Assembly: GCF_000224145.3 (NCBI RefSeq)
Contig: NC_020179.2
Span: forward strand, 1,637,612 to 1,701,611
Length of the DNA: 64,000 nucleotides
Source of the DNA: Ciona intestinalis
Taxonomy: Eukaryota > Chordata > Ascidiacea > Phlebobranchia > Cionidae
Reading direction: 5' to 3'
Shown here: in pieces, positions 31,401-40,635 of the stretch
Layout of the letters: every line of letters begins with the position of its first letter
How positions within the stretch are numbered: position 1 is the stretch's first letter
Notes under the pieces: generated by a model
The model's input: only the letters and a program-made list of their open reading frames with translations
Told to the model about the DNA's origin: nothing
Databases searched by the model: none
Program-made: the position numbers and the translations under genes

Positions 31401-33852
31401 GCTTGTAAAGGGTTTAAGTTTTAAAACAATTATAGTTTGATAGAGGGTTTCATATAATTTTTCCATTATATTATGAGACATAGAGGGCCCAACAGTCACA
31501 GCTACAGGCCCTTATATTTGTGCTGATTTCTCCGACGAATTTTCCTCTTCTGACGAGTTTGAAGATGCACAGGACTTTTGGTAACCAGGCAACCGCACCT
31601 TCAAGGGGTCAGCGATTGGTCAGTTTAATCACGTGACTCTGGTAGCTTTTGTTGTCACGTAAAACACGGCTGTATGCGCACCAACGATGGGCTGTCTATA
31701 ATTCTATCTGATTATAGTGGAGTGTAATTTATAGCTTTTACCGCTTGGCAAAGTTTGATGTGTTGGCGGTTTGTGTTGGTGAATGCCTGTGTATTACTGT
31801 AACGTTGTTACAAATGGGTAAATGTGTATGTTGTGTGTCTTAAAGCATCCGAAGATATAGAGGCCCCAGGGCCGAGTTCTAGACGTGGACACGGCATGCA
31901 AGGAAATGTTTCTGCTCGTTCATCTATTGATAAATCTGACAAAAAGAAAAAATCCCTCTGCCGCGTTCAATAAGCCTGCTGTTATACAGCGATGGTAAAC
32001 ACATTAACAGCCACTTAGAAGGAATGCAAGCAAGCTTTGCTGGTGCTGTTCTGTCAGTGCTTGGCCCCGACTGCTGTAATGCGCTTATATAACACAACAA
32101 TCATGACTGCCGAAAAGCACTTATCATTGCGTTTATACGCAGAGCACATTGATTCTTATGACCTACTCACCTACAGTAGGTTAGAAATCAATTTGCATAT
32201 ACACTTGCATTCCGCCTGAAAGCTGGAAAACACACTATATTATAAGCCACATATCTCCACTGTCTGTATTTCCACAGAGCCCTGGACAAAGCTGAAGCAA
32301 TGGTTTAAGTCCTTGTAGTCAAAATCCCAGTAAAGGTTTGAATCGAGCGTTCGTAGCCCATAGCAAATCATGTCAAACATCTGTCGCTAATTTGTCATAT
32401 TTTTATGTGGTAGTTCTTCATCATGCCTGTCAATAAGTTTGCATACACTAACGCAACACAGAACTTACCGTTAAAGTTCTGATATTTTATCACTGTTTTG
32501 TACTTATTTTAAAACACTGGAAAAACGCAGTTCTATAAGTCCAATAGAACTAATTTGCTGAAGTTTCCACATTATTCTAACATGCATGTTTGTTATCAAA
32601 CCAATTTCATGGCATGCGCTTTGTAAAACACTGCATGTGGGTGTTATATTAGATATGTTTTGTGCTTAAATGTAGTGTAAAGTATTTGCAGTGTTTAATA
32701 TCAGTTTTATTAAAAATGATTAATTATATTTTATTAAAAATGATTAATTATAATTACCTATGCTTGTATAACAGCAATTCAGATAAATCAGCAAAAGGGG
32801 TTAAAGACGTTTTAATAAACTGGATAAAAACTTTTTGAAACCATAAATGTTACCACTGTTAAAGATTATTAAAGCGGCCAAATTAAAAAATGTGCAATGC
32901 ATTACAATTTCCGATCACCAGTACTATCATTACACCTCATTTTAACATAATTTCTGTGTTTGTAGGAGACAAGCGAAAAGCTAAACCGAAAATGCCACTT
33001 TTCACTTCTAAGAATACAAAGCAGAATTTGACTACCAGCAACATGAAAAAGCAAATCGGTGAAGCTAATCCTAGAGTAAAACAATTGCGTCAACGCTATG
33101 GTTCAACAAACTCAGACCGAAGCAGGACTCCAAAGGCGCCAATCCTTAATAAAAATGTGCTTGCTGATAAAGCAAAGTCTGTTCTGAAAACAAACCGTGC
33201 GAAGACAGTACCCGCTCAATCAGTAATAACAGAACGTTTAAAACGGCCGTCTACTACGCCAAGTGCAGACAGGAATAGAATAAACAGTAGTTCCACTAAA
33301 ACAGATGTGATCAAAGCACCCAAGAAACCGATTACAAATTTGCCAGCAGTAGATGCACATAAGTTTGATGGCCGCTCCTACTATTCAGCACCAAAAGCAA
33401 TCAAAACAGTTCCAACAAAAGCCAAACCCCTACGAAAAACACCAGAAACCAAACAAAACCAACTTCAATCAAAACTCCAAACTGACCGAAAAGCTATGGA
33501 TAAAACTTCATTAAAAGACAAGACTACAAAAGTAACAGATAAAACTTCCGCACACAAGACTACAAAAGTTACAGATAAAACTTTATCAAAAGACAAGACT
33601 ACACTAGCTGCACAGAAAAACACTCCAAAGCCTGTCACCTCTGATTCTATAAATAAAATCTCTAATAAAAATGCAAGTGTTGATAAAAAGACAAAATTAG
33701 ACACTACTAGTGCCTCAAAACGCTTCACATCACACGAAGATGCAATGAAGAGGAAATACGCATTTCGTAGAGATCAAAAACGTACCCCTATAGCAACTAA
33801 ATCCATAACAAACAACAGAAAAATATCAAAAACTGCAACCTCACTATCATAA
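19492..33852 (+). CDS. INF2: INF2-type formin (inverted formin 2), complete
   Basis: Formins nucleate and elongate actin; INF2 also severs filaments and acts at the ER. Exons: 19492-19494, 20011-20205, 20568-20689, 21955-22037, 22494-22609, 23299-23458, 23741-23774, 25922-26069, 26279-26943, 27028-27169, 27597-27711, 27866-28102, 28294-28415, 28714-28911, 29197-29394, 29499-29627, 29987-30069, 30288-31231 and 32966-33852. Phases agree throughout; ~1449 aa. Residues 1-~300 form the DID region ([46 protein letters not shown]). FH1 is ~308-380 (proline runs), FH2 ~415-810 ([23 protein letters not shown]), and a WH2/DAD-like region ([15 protein letters not shown]) follows. Then come an acidic repeat region and a very basic tail. 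The first exon appears to end just after its ATG (gccATG|gtaagt); starting at 19975 without that splice would add 11 residues. Resemblance to INF2 is closer than to DIAPH or FHOD formins. Confidence 0.93.
19640..19825 (-). mobile_element. Variant MITE (TACTGTGGGG type)
   Basis: Left end tactgtggggcaagatgggt and right end taccccaacttacta. Internal sequence is clearly related to the main family but diverged. It lies between the proposed INF2 start exon and the next exon. Confidence 0.7.
20728..20926 (-). mobile_element. MITE, full length
   Basis: Ends tatagcagggtaaaggaag and ctccccatccaaccata; first of three elements almost end to end in one INF2 intron. Confidence 0.8.
20935..21115 (-). mobile_element. 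Variant MITE
   Basis: Left end attgtggggtaaaatgg and a truncated right end (tccaccttattata); of the same diverged type as 19640. Confidence 0.65.
21138..21334 (+). mobile_element. MITE, full length
   Basis: Well preserved (tatagtagggtggggtaag and ttcccccaccctactata); one of the youngest-looking copies. Confidence 0.88.
21616..21885 (+). mobile_element. MITE plus a second solo right end
   Basis: Element 21616-21832 is followed after 20 bp by an extra right end (21853-21885, ccaaaggtgtcccatc to ccctactata), a remnant of another copy. A short duplication (gtgcaatgtgc) occurs near 21780. Confidence 0.8.
22130..22310 (+). mobile_element. SINE fragment in INF2 intron
   Basis: Contains aacctagtggtcact and cgtaagtgggtaagaggtat; degraded. 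Confidence 0.55.
22720..22913 (+). mobile_element. MITE, full length
   Basis: Ends tatagggtaggggaaaatg and cctcaccctattata. Confidence 0.82.
22969..23145 (-). mobile_element. MITE, right end lost
   Basis: Left end intact (tatagtagggtgggggat). It breaks after gaatgaaaaagtacgcc, and that last segment is repeated directly downstream (tacgcctaaaactttttt twice). Confidence 0.75.
23877..24068 (+). mobile_element. MITE, full length
   Basis: Ends tatagtagagtgaggggg and cccccaccctattata. Confidence 0.82.
24481..24678 (-). mobile_element. MITE, full length
   Basis: Ends tatagtagagtgggggaag and cccccaccctactata. Confidence 0.85.
24679..25921. other. Rest of a large INF2 intron
   Basis: No further exon with a matching phase or formin similarity was found. 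Open frames here (for example 25014-25229 and 25424-25687) are hydrophobic and have no recognisable domain. Confidence 0.5.
26566..26793 (+). repeat. Proline-rich FH1 low-complexity tract
   Basis: Runs of 5-10 prolines separated by short Gly/Ile spacers ([10 protein letters not shown] type), nearly a 45-60-bp tandem repeat at the DNA level. FH1 regions bind profilin-actin. Long glycine- and tryptophan-rich open frames on the opposite strand are artefacts of this tract. Confidence 0.9.
27775..27838 (-). mobile_element. MITE remnant 27 bp before an INF2 exon
   Basis: Internally deleted; retains the right end (ggtgttccatcttccccc to ctactata), whose pyrimidine run sits close upstream of the acceptor of exon 27866-28102. 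Confidence 0.7.
28525..28672 (+). mobile_element. SINE fragment in INF2 intron
   Basis: Contains gctccaaaccagtgatcatt, gtggtaattcgtaggcgg and aaaacgactgtcgg. Confidence 0.6.
29020..29172 (+). mobile_element. SINE fragment in INF2 intron
   Basis: Head-side blocks tgtgtccttgggaagacac and aacggtctaacccaacg, ending just before the exon at 29197. Confidence 0.5.
30559..30915 (+). repeat. Seven 17-residue coding repeats in INF2
   Basis: Each unit is 51 nt and reads roughly S-N-V-D-x-x-V-x-E-I-P-V-A-L-D-x-P (for example [17 protein letters not shown]). It lies in the long exon 30288-31231, after the DAD-like region. No known domain is recognised; the content is acidic and proline-spaced, so probably disordered. 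Confidence 0.8.
31484..31584 (+). CDS. INF2: Candidate alternative last exon of INF2: acidic, FFAT-like tail
   Basis: Acceptor acatag precedes a 101-nt open exon that continues in phase from the donor at 31231 and ends at TAA. It encodes 33 residues, starting [13 protein letters not shown] and ending [10 protein letters not shown]. The core E-F-E-D-A-Q-D after a Ser/Asp/Glu-rich run resembles the FFAT consensus EFFDAxE, which binds VAP proteins on the ER. The exon cannot splice onward to 31846 or 32966 in frame, so it would be terminal. Its use is inferred from phase and motif only. Confidence 0.55.
31846..31973 (+). CDS. INF2: Candidate alternative last exon of INF2: CaaX tail
   Basis: Acceptor tcttaaag opens a 128-nt exon in phase with the donor at 31231, encoding 42 residues that end [11 protein letters not shown] and a stop. 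CRVQ with an upstream lysine run fits a farnesylated CaaX box (X = Gln) with a polybasic signal. Vertebrate INF2 is known to have a CaaX isoform, made by alternative 3' exon use, that anchors it to the ER. Here the exon lies upstream of the long basic last exon. Confidence 0.7.
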
Positions 33853-35038
33853 TTCATAACATGACAATTTTTTAATGTTTTGATTGTTAATTTTACAATT
33901 TGTATCATTTTTTTGTCTTTTTATTGAACTGCAGTGATTAAAAAATATTTTATCGCAGTAGAAATCGCAATTTTACAACTTTTTTTATTGTGCTCTGTTA
34001 AAATACACTATTGGTCATATTGTAAAACCCCTGGTACCAAATTCTTTAAGCTAACCAGCAGATTTATGTTTACATACCTCAGTTTAAGGTAGTCTTCAGA
34101 TGAAGTCAATATCTTCAGATGAAGTCAATATATTCAGTGACTCGCATTGCATTGAATAATCGGACAGATATTTTTACACCTTTAAACCCAGTATTGCTCA
34201 GGCTGAAAAAGGTTACTGTTCAGAGACAAATTCAATGTAGAGTTACAATGACAAAACAAATTTACCTGCATGGAATTAGTCTGTAGGGTTCAGTTAGATT
34301 CGTTCCCGTTGTAGACAGAGGTAATATTTTTTTTTAATATTACATAATCTTTGCTGTACATACTACTTTATTTCTAAGTTTAACACAACTGTACTGCTGG
34401 GGAATCCATATACACAGACACAAACGTAGACACAGGGCAACAATTACAAAAACTTACTACTTCTGCAAATGCACGGGCGGGACAATTCAAGCAGTTATAA
34501 AGGATGAGAAAAAGGCTGAAGTGTTACGAAAGTATTGTCCAGCACACTAGCACAGCACTAATGAGTGAACCTATTTCTATAATAAAATGATTGATAGTAA
34601 TACTAATAATATGACATGGTTAGTGTAAAAGACTGAGAAGTGTAACCGCATAGTGATTTTAGTGAGTCCCCATTTGAACGAAAGCAGTTTCACCAACGCG
34701 CCAATCGATGTGAACTCCTAGACAAGTACTTGAAAAGAAGATCCCAGAGACGTAAAAATGAAAGGAGATACCAGAGCCGTGTTTCTATGTCTCTGGACTA
34801 GGAGATCCTTTCCATTTAAAGGGATGATAACTCGCTAATTAAGCGGTAGCCTATTAGTGGTAAATATTCATAGGCTCATGTATATATTTTAATATACTAC
34901 ATCGAATGCTATGAGTAGTTAAAGACATTTTGAATGTTGAAAACACATTTTAAAATATCACATTTCATTAAACCAATCGTTAATTAATCGTTAATGAATG
35001 TATTTTAAATTTGAACATTTATTTCGGAGTTCATAAAT

Positions 35039-35225
35039 ATATAGTAGGGTGGAGGAAGATGGGACACCTGTTTATTGTATTTTCTCCTCCCATTTGGTAG
35101 TAAACAAAGAACATTCAAAGAATTATAAAACCGTATCCTCACAACTCCCAGGAACCGTTGTTAACACGATCAGGATATTTGGATATTATGTGCTAAATGT
35201 GTCCCATCTTCCCCACCCTACTATA
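35039..35225 (+). mobile_element. MITE, full length
   Basis: Ends tatagtagggtggaggaag and cttccccaccctactata. Missing the short ttgtttaaa block in the middle. Confidence 0.85.
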
Positions 35226-35249
35226 GATAAGTATTACAACAGCTCCTCA

Positions 35250-35395
35250 ATAGTGGCATTAACGAGCCTTTTTGGGCAAGCCACTTAACGGAAATTGCTC
35301 CTACCCAGTGTTCACTAATAGGCAGTCTATAAATTATCAGTCATACATACAAAAAAAACATAAAAATAGCAAATATCACATCATTCATTCATTCC
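35250..35395 (+). mobile_element. SINE fragment
   Basis: Blocks gggcaagccacttaacgg, gctcctacccagtgttcact and aattatcagtcatacatac. Confidence 0.6.
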
Positions 35396-35764
35396 AACAG
35401 CGAGAATTTTAAAACTATTTTACACTGGGTGCTTGGTTCAAAGAACCAATGAAACAATTACGCATAATCATTTGATATAAATCACGCCGTATACCTGACA
35501 ATATTGCCGGTGCTAAAGGTCAAACAAATATATATGCTGAAGCTGAATATACGTATGATGAATGCACAATATAGCAATCGCGGGTCTATTAAGTGGCGAA
35601 ACACATAGCATATACTGAACGCCAACGAGCGAAGAAAACAAAGGTATATTTTGCAGAAATTACGCATGTATAAAAGAGATTAGTATTTACAAGTTGTAAA
35701 TTTGTGTGTTTTTCTCTTCTTACTGGTTATATCTAGTTGATTTCACAGGTTAATAAAAACTACA

Positions 35765-36727
35765 ATGTTTCGAAAGTTCAAGTTAGTCTTGTTAGGAGTG
35801 CTATGTATATGCACGCTGCTCTATCTTTCCAAAAAATTAATATACCCTAGCAGCAGTGACGTTACATATATACCTATTGGTAAAGGAGGAACTTTTGGGG
35901 ATGTAAAAGTTTTTGTCAACCCAGTGGACGATGGTAAAGTAACTTTAGAGGATATTTTCATCAGCGTAAGAACAAGCAGAAAATTTCACGAATCCCGAAT
36001 TGACCCAATCGTTAAGACTTGGTTCAATCTGGCGAGGGAGCAGACGTACATTTTCACAGACGGTGATGACGACAAGCTAAACGAAACAACTGGAGGTCAT
36101 GTTATAAACACACACTGTGGACGAGATTACAATAGATCACATTTAAGCTGTAAAACTGGAACTGTGTACGATACATATTTAGCTAGTGGTAAAAAGTGGT
36201 GGTGCCGATTTGACGACGATAATTACGTCAATCCACGACGGGTGGTCCATCTTGTGAATGGTTATAATTGGACACAAGACATTTGCATTGGTAAACTAAG
36301 CGTTCCATTTTTTACAACAGACTATCATGGTCACTCTGAGATATATCAGTTTGCCCATGGCGGTGCTGGCTGTTGTATTTCCCGACCATTGGCCTTGAAA
36401 ATGAAACCGTGGTGTGGAAGAGAAGAACTGGTTGTGACTACAAGGGAAGCGGGCATGCAAGAAGATTGCGCTTTGGGTTTCATTATAACCAACCGTTTGA
36501 AAATAAACTTGACACTAACAGACCTTTTGCATTCTACAAGAGAGTCACTCGAAGATTTAAACCCAGACACTCTACATGAGCAAGCAAGCATAGGACAAAG
36601 CCCGGGTAACACAGTGAATTTGGACAAAGTGAAGAATGTAAAGATATTTAACCATGATGTAGACCCAACACGTTTTATTACTCTTCATTGTTTTCTCTTT
36701 CCTACTGCTAATATATGCAAAATATAG
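35765..36727 (+). CDS. FNG-like: Fringe-type beta-1,3-N-acetylglucosaminyltransferase, intronless
   Basis: Golgi type II enzyme that extends O-fucose on Notch EGF repeats. It has 320 aa in a single exon. Residues 1-6 are cytosolic and basic; ~7-27 form a signal-anchor membrane segment (LVLLGVLCICTLLYL). The GT31 fringe domain follows: EDIFISVRTSRKFH, REQTYIFTDGDDD, the metal-binding triad in RFDDDNYVNPR, FAHGGAGCCISRPLALKM and the C-terminal DPTRFITLHCFLFP. Length is close to vertebrate fringes (~320-380 aa), and no key residue is evidently missing. Vertebrate fringe genes have many introns, so the single exon suggests intron loss or a retrocopy that stayed intact. A splice acceptor (ttgatttcacag, ending 35748) lies 16 nt before the ATG, so a leader is spliced on, either from a 5' UTR exon or by trans-splicing. 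Confidence 0.93.
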   Translation: MFRKFKLVLLGVLCICTLLYLSKKLIYPSSSDVTYIPIGKGGTFGDVKVFVNPVDDGKVTLEDIFISVRTSRKFHESRIDPIVKTWFNLAREQTYIFTDGDDDKLNETTGGHVINTHCGRDYNRSHLSCKTGTVYDTYLASGKKWWCRFDDDNYVNPRRVVHLVNGYNWTQDICIGKLSVPFFTTDYHGHSEIYQFAHGGAGCCISRPLALKMKPWCGREELVVTTREAGMQEDCALGFIITNRLKINLTLTDLLHSTRESLEDLNPDTLHEQASIGQSPGNTVNLDKVKNVKIFNHDVDPTRFITLHCFLFPTANICKI

Positions 36728-37135
36728 TGTCTTTTGTGTTACTTTTTAATATACTTTTAAAAAGTTCTGTCTGTTCCGTGGTAAATGATATATAAATATA
36801 ATTAAGTGAAATTGTATACAACTGGTAAAGTCTGTTAAAAACGTCGTTTAGCATTCGACGCCTGCATCGTGACTGTCGATATCTCGCCGCATGAGAATAT
36901 AGTCATTCGTAGCCTATACTAAATTGACCGTTTGCGTAGAATGACTGATAACATGGTCGTGGTATTACCAACAAATTTCCGCAATAGTTAGACTGGAATC
37001 AAATAGCAAACACATCAGACCAAAACAGTGGGTATGAGTAGCCTACTGGTGTCGTGACATTTTTGTTTCGACCGTTAAATTTGGACCGGGCGCAGTTACG
37101 CATGCGCAGCAGGACCCTTCCTATACTAGGGTACA

Positions 37136-37240
37136 TATAGTAGAGTGGGGAAGATGGGACACTTTTTCAATCTATTTTATCGCCCCATTGGTGATTGGTA
37201 GTAAATAAAAAACATTCAAAGGATTGTAACACCTTATCCC
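37136..37240 (+). mobile_element. MITE, right part replaced by SINE
   Basis: Left end tatagtagagtggggaag; breaks after accttatcccca, where SINE sequence begins. Confidence 0.7.
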
Positions 37241-37375
37241 CAGTATTAAATTACCGTCTACGAAGTTATATGTGGTTACTCGTAAGCGGGAACAAGGTGT
37301 TAAAAACAAAACACCCGTGTTTTAACATCTGTCTTTGCCCCTGCACACGAGGATAAATAAAAAAGTACGACTATC
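37240..37375 (+). mobile_element. SINE fragment
   Basis: Blocks ggttactcgtaagcggga, caaggtgttaaaaac and cacacgaggataaataa. Confidence 0.6.
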
Positions 37376-37448
37376 CTTGAAAAACACGCCATATAAAGCG
37401 CGCGGGTACCAGAACGCACAATTCATAGAAATCGCAGAATAATAAATT

Positions 37449-40439
37449 TTCTCTCTTTTACGTGTGTAGTGTTGTGCAGGTATGTTACATGTTTGATTTG
37501 ATAAACTTATCTACCATAATCAGGCTTTTTGGCAAAAATAACGGTTAGATCTGTACAATTTGTTGGACAACAACTCTTTAAGCTTTAGATAATAAAAGTA
37601 TTAGATGCGAAATTTGCTAGAAATTCGCAGAATCTGCATTAACTAGAGACCAGTTTAAAAAAGTTAAAGCGCAAGTTTTTTTACGTTAACTCTTTTAATG
37701 TAGAGCCCACACGGCACAATGAAGATCATACACTCAAGTCAAGTTGTGACTTTGCCCGACGAAGTTAAAGTTAGTGTTAAAGGACGAGTGGTTACAGTTC
37801 GTGGGCCAAGAGGTGTCCTAAAAAAAAATTTCAACCATTTAAAGGCAAGTATTTTCTTATCTGTTATTTAGTCTGTTACTGTCTATATGCATGCAATTAA
37901 ACAACACCTATGGCTTATTGCAATGCCGAAATTAGTACCGCTGTATCAATATACTTCTTCACTATGTTATTCCGGCTGATTGGTAGCAAAATTTTGTCTT
38001 AAAATGTTTGAATGGCTCACCATAGTAGCGATACGCATTCGTAATATTCTTATATTTGTTTAATTTTGTAGTATTTTTTGTGATAAAATGTTGAATTTGG
38101 GAAAACATATTGGTGCTAGTGAAGAGTCCCCCCCCCAACCTAGGTTAGGGGTTAGCAAATAAGGTGGGGGGGGAGACTTTTCACTAGCACCAACATATTT
38201 ACATATGCCAACCAATGGGTTTATTTAACCTTAATAATTTACACACGCAAATTTGCTTTTACTAACAATCAAATATCTTTCTTGTGGGAATTGGTAGGTA
38301 TTGCCAATCCCTGCAAATTTTTGTGCGTATCATACAAAAGGAACAGTGTGGCAACTGTTAGCATATTATGCACAAATGCTTCCAATCAATGATGACACAA
38401 CTCAGCTCACTCTGAGAACACCATGACTGAGCATGAATTGTTCTGAGATTATGATTATAACATCTCATTATCGGAAAACCAAGTCTGTAGCTGTAGTGTA
38501 TCAATTGAGGTGTTTGTCATGTGATTTGTATCTGCATAGTTTTACATACGCTCAAATTCTGACATTCAAACCTCTTTTTAGGTTGAGTTGACAAAAGTTG
38601 GTACCAACTCTGTAAAAGTTGACAAATGGTTCGGAAACCGTAAGGATCTCGCGTGCGTTCGTACGATCTGCAGTCACATCAACAACATGGCCACTGGTGT
38701 CACCAAGGTATATTATTGTAGCCCACAATCAAATTTATCTCGTTATTTCAATGATGACAAAACTCAGCTCACTCTGAAAAAAAAACATGAATGAGTTTAG
38801 TTCTTATCTGAGAATTAGGACAAAAAAGTTATTTTTACCTTACTGTATAGGAATTTGTTAAACTAGATTTGTAGGCTGCATTTTTAAACTAATAGATATG
38901 TATTTTTAGTGCTGTCATGATATTAATATTCATCAAACCTGAGCTTGCTATTTTTGTAGCACAAATTAATGTTATTTATAGAATAATAACCAATTTAAAA
39001 TTTTACATTTATAGTAAAAATCCTAGTAAAGCCTGTAAAATACTAATAGACTAAGACATCCAAATCAATGGGGGCCCACTGGATTAAACTTTAGGTTTCT
39101 AAGCATCATACCTTGACATGATACTATATCTGTTATAACCATAAGCCATTTAGCCGATAACTAATGCCTGGTGTATACACACAGGGTTACAGGTACAAGA
39201 TGAGATCTGTATACGCTCACTTTCCTATCAACTGTAACATCACAGAAGAAGGCAAGAAAATTGAAATCCGTAATTTCCTCGGTGAAAAGTTTGTGCGAAG
39301 AGTTGACATGAGGGCTGGTGTGAAAGTAGTCTCCTCTGCCAAGCAAAAGGATGAACTTATTTTAGATGGAAATGATATTGAATTGGTTTCTTTATCAGGT
39401 AAGCTTCAACTGTACTGTTTGTATGTGGAAATTGTCTGTACTGTATAGCAACAAAAGTTGCTTTTGTTTGATTTTCTGTCAATTTGAAGTCTAGTAACCA
39501 CATTTAATAAAATTGGCGACATTATAACTGCATGGTGTGTTTCCACACTCTTATGCCTCTGACTTCTATAAATCAGTGAGCAAACCAAGTCAACTACCAC
39601 AAAACACCTGCCTTCTAAACATATTCCTATGTTTAATGAATGTACATCCAATTTTACACTGAAAAGCTATAGGATCTTTAGTGCTAATAGGAGTATTGTA
39701 TTATAAAAGCAACACCCGATATAGTCAATATGGTCATGCAGACTTATAGCTTGTTCTTCCTGTTGTCTTTAGATCACTTAGTATCTCCGGGTCTGCAATG
39801 CGGGGATCGGTACCATAAATTCTGGCACTATCAATTCTGTTTTCACAAGTAGTGACACTGATTGTGGTACCATATCATCGCATCGCATTGCAGGCTGCAA
39901 TTTGTAGCCCCCGAGATACATTGTCTAAAGACAATAGATAAAACAAGCTAAAAGTATAAATGGTAATTGACTGCATCCAATGTTGCTTTATATTAATGGT
40001 ACATTCATATTAATACTGACAATCATATAGCTTTCTGTCAGTAATAGGCACTGCCAGTCCCAGTGATTTTTTGTGTGTCATATAAATGGGAATGAAACGG
40101 CAATCCTTAGCATAATATTATGCACAAATGCTTCCGATCAATGATGACACAACTCAGCTCACTCTGAGAACACCATGACTGAGCATGAATTGTTCTGAGA
40201 TTAAAATTATAACTTCGAGGTTTCGCTGCACGCTGTACTATAGAACCTCACCCATGTAAAATGTAGCTGTTTAGGTTAAAAACGTCAAAAGGTGTCAGAC
40301 TTTAATACTGTAACCTGTTTTTGTTTTAGCTGCTCTCATCCAGCAATCCACCACCGTAAAGAACAAGGACATCCGAAAGTTCTTGGACGGAATCTACGTC
40401 TCACAGAAGACGACCATAGTCGAAGACGAAGCCTTATAA
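37449..40439 (+). CDS. RPL9: 60S ribosomal protein L9 (uL6), complete
   Basis: Large-subunit protein uL6. A 5' UTR exon ends at 37479 (donor gtatgt) and may start at the pyrimidine-rich site near 37450. Coding exons: 37719-37844, 38582-38707, 39185-39398 and 40330-40439, total 576 nt, 191 aa, the usual length. Seen: [83 protein letters not shown] and [16 protein letters not shown]. The first coding intron uses a GC donor (TTTAAAG|gcaagt). Each coding intron contains a snoRNA-like sequence. The gene converges with the TSP1 gene that ends at 40636. Confidence 0.95.
38111..38191. mobile_element. Short inverted-repeat element, third MITE family
   Basis: Long inverted repeats (tggtgctagtgaagagtccc at the left, mirrored by agacttttcactagcacc at the right), flanked by a 7-bp direct repeat aacatat (38104-38110 and 38192-38198). 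In RPL9 coding intron 1, upstream of the snoRNA candidate. Confidence 0.65.
38383..38451 (+). ncRNA. Candidate C/D-box snoRNA, RPL9 coding intron 1
   Basis: Box C ATGATGA (38389-38395), a D'-like CTGA (38412-38415), a C'-like catgact and box D CTGA (38443-38446). The short terminal stem aatc/gatt flanks C and D. Length ~70 nt, inside a ribosomal protein intron, a classic host. The guide stretch before D' (acacaactcagctcact) is shared with the copies in the other two introns. The rRNA target was not identified. Confidence 0.65.
38744..38826 (+). ncRNA. Candidate C/D-box snoRNA, RPL9 coding intron 2
   Basis: Box C ATGATGA (38751-38757), D' CTGA (38774-38777) and box D CTGA (38818-38821). The segment from C to D' is nearly identical to the other copies (one base differs in the guide); the D' to D part has diverged and lengthened. 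It begins 37 nt after the exon end. Confidence 0.5.
40134..40204 (+). ncRNA. Candidate C/D-box snoRNA, RPL9 coding intron 3
   Basis: Box C ATGATGA (40141-40147), D' CTGA (40164-40167), box D CTGA (40195-40198) and stem atc/gat. The C-to-D sequence is identical by eye to the intron-1 copy. Flanking sequence upstream (tattatgcacaaatgcttcc) is also shared, so a larger intron segment was duplicated. Confidence 0.65.
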
Positions 40440-40635
40440 ACCTCGTCTTATTAAAATCAAAAATACACGAGATTCCGCACTTTTAATTTCTCCCAGTATT
40501 TCCAGGCAGTTTTATTGAGAAAATGGGCAAATAAGCTCATTGTATGGCTATATGAATCAGTAAGTTTATTACTAATCTACCTGGGCACAGTTTTGCTCCA
40601 GATTTTATTCGAAACAGCGACGACAATTTTTATAG

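Larger units (their letters stand above)
33853..35764. other. Intergenic region between INF2 and fringe
   Basis: Contains a possible attaaa poly(A) signal near 33937, a 19-bp tandem duplication (atcttcagatgaagtcaat, 34090-34130), one full MITE (35039-35225) and a SINE fragment (35250-35395). No gene was recognised. Confidence 0.5.
36728..37448. promoter_or_regulatory. Intergenic region and RPL9 promoter
   Basis: Holds a truncated MITE (37136-37240) joined to a SINE fragment (37240-37375), then a tataaa at about 37391, with a pyrimidine-rich start typical of ribosomal protein genes (ttttctctcttttacg, about 37447-37462) further on. Confidence 0.45.

Noticed and set aside
34655-34830. Imperfect inverted repeat around gatcccagagac and gtctctggac
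   Set aside because: Arms are short and interrupted, with no target duplication or second copy in the window.
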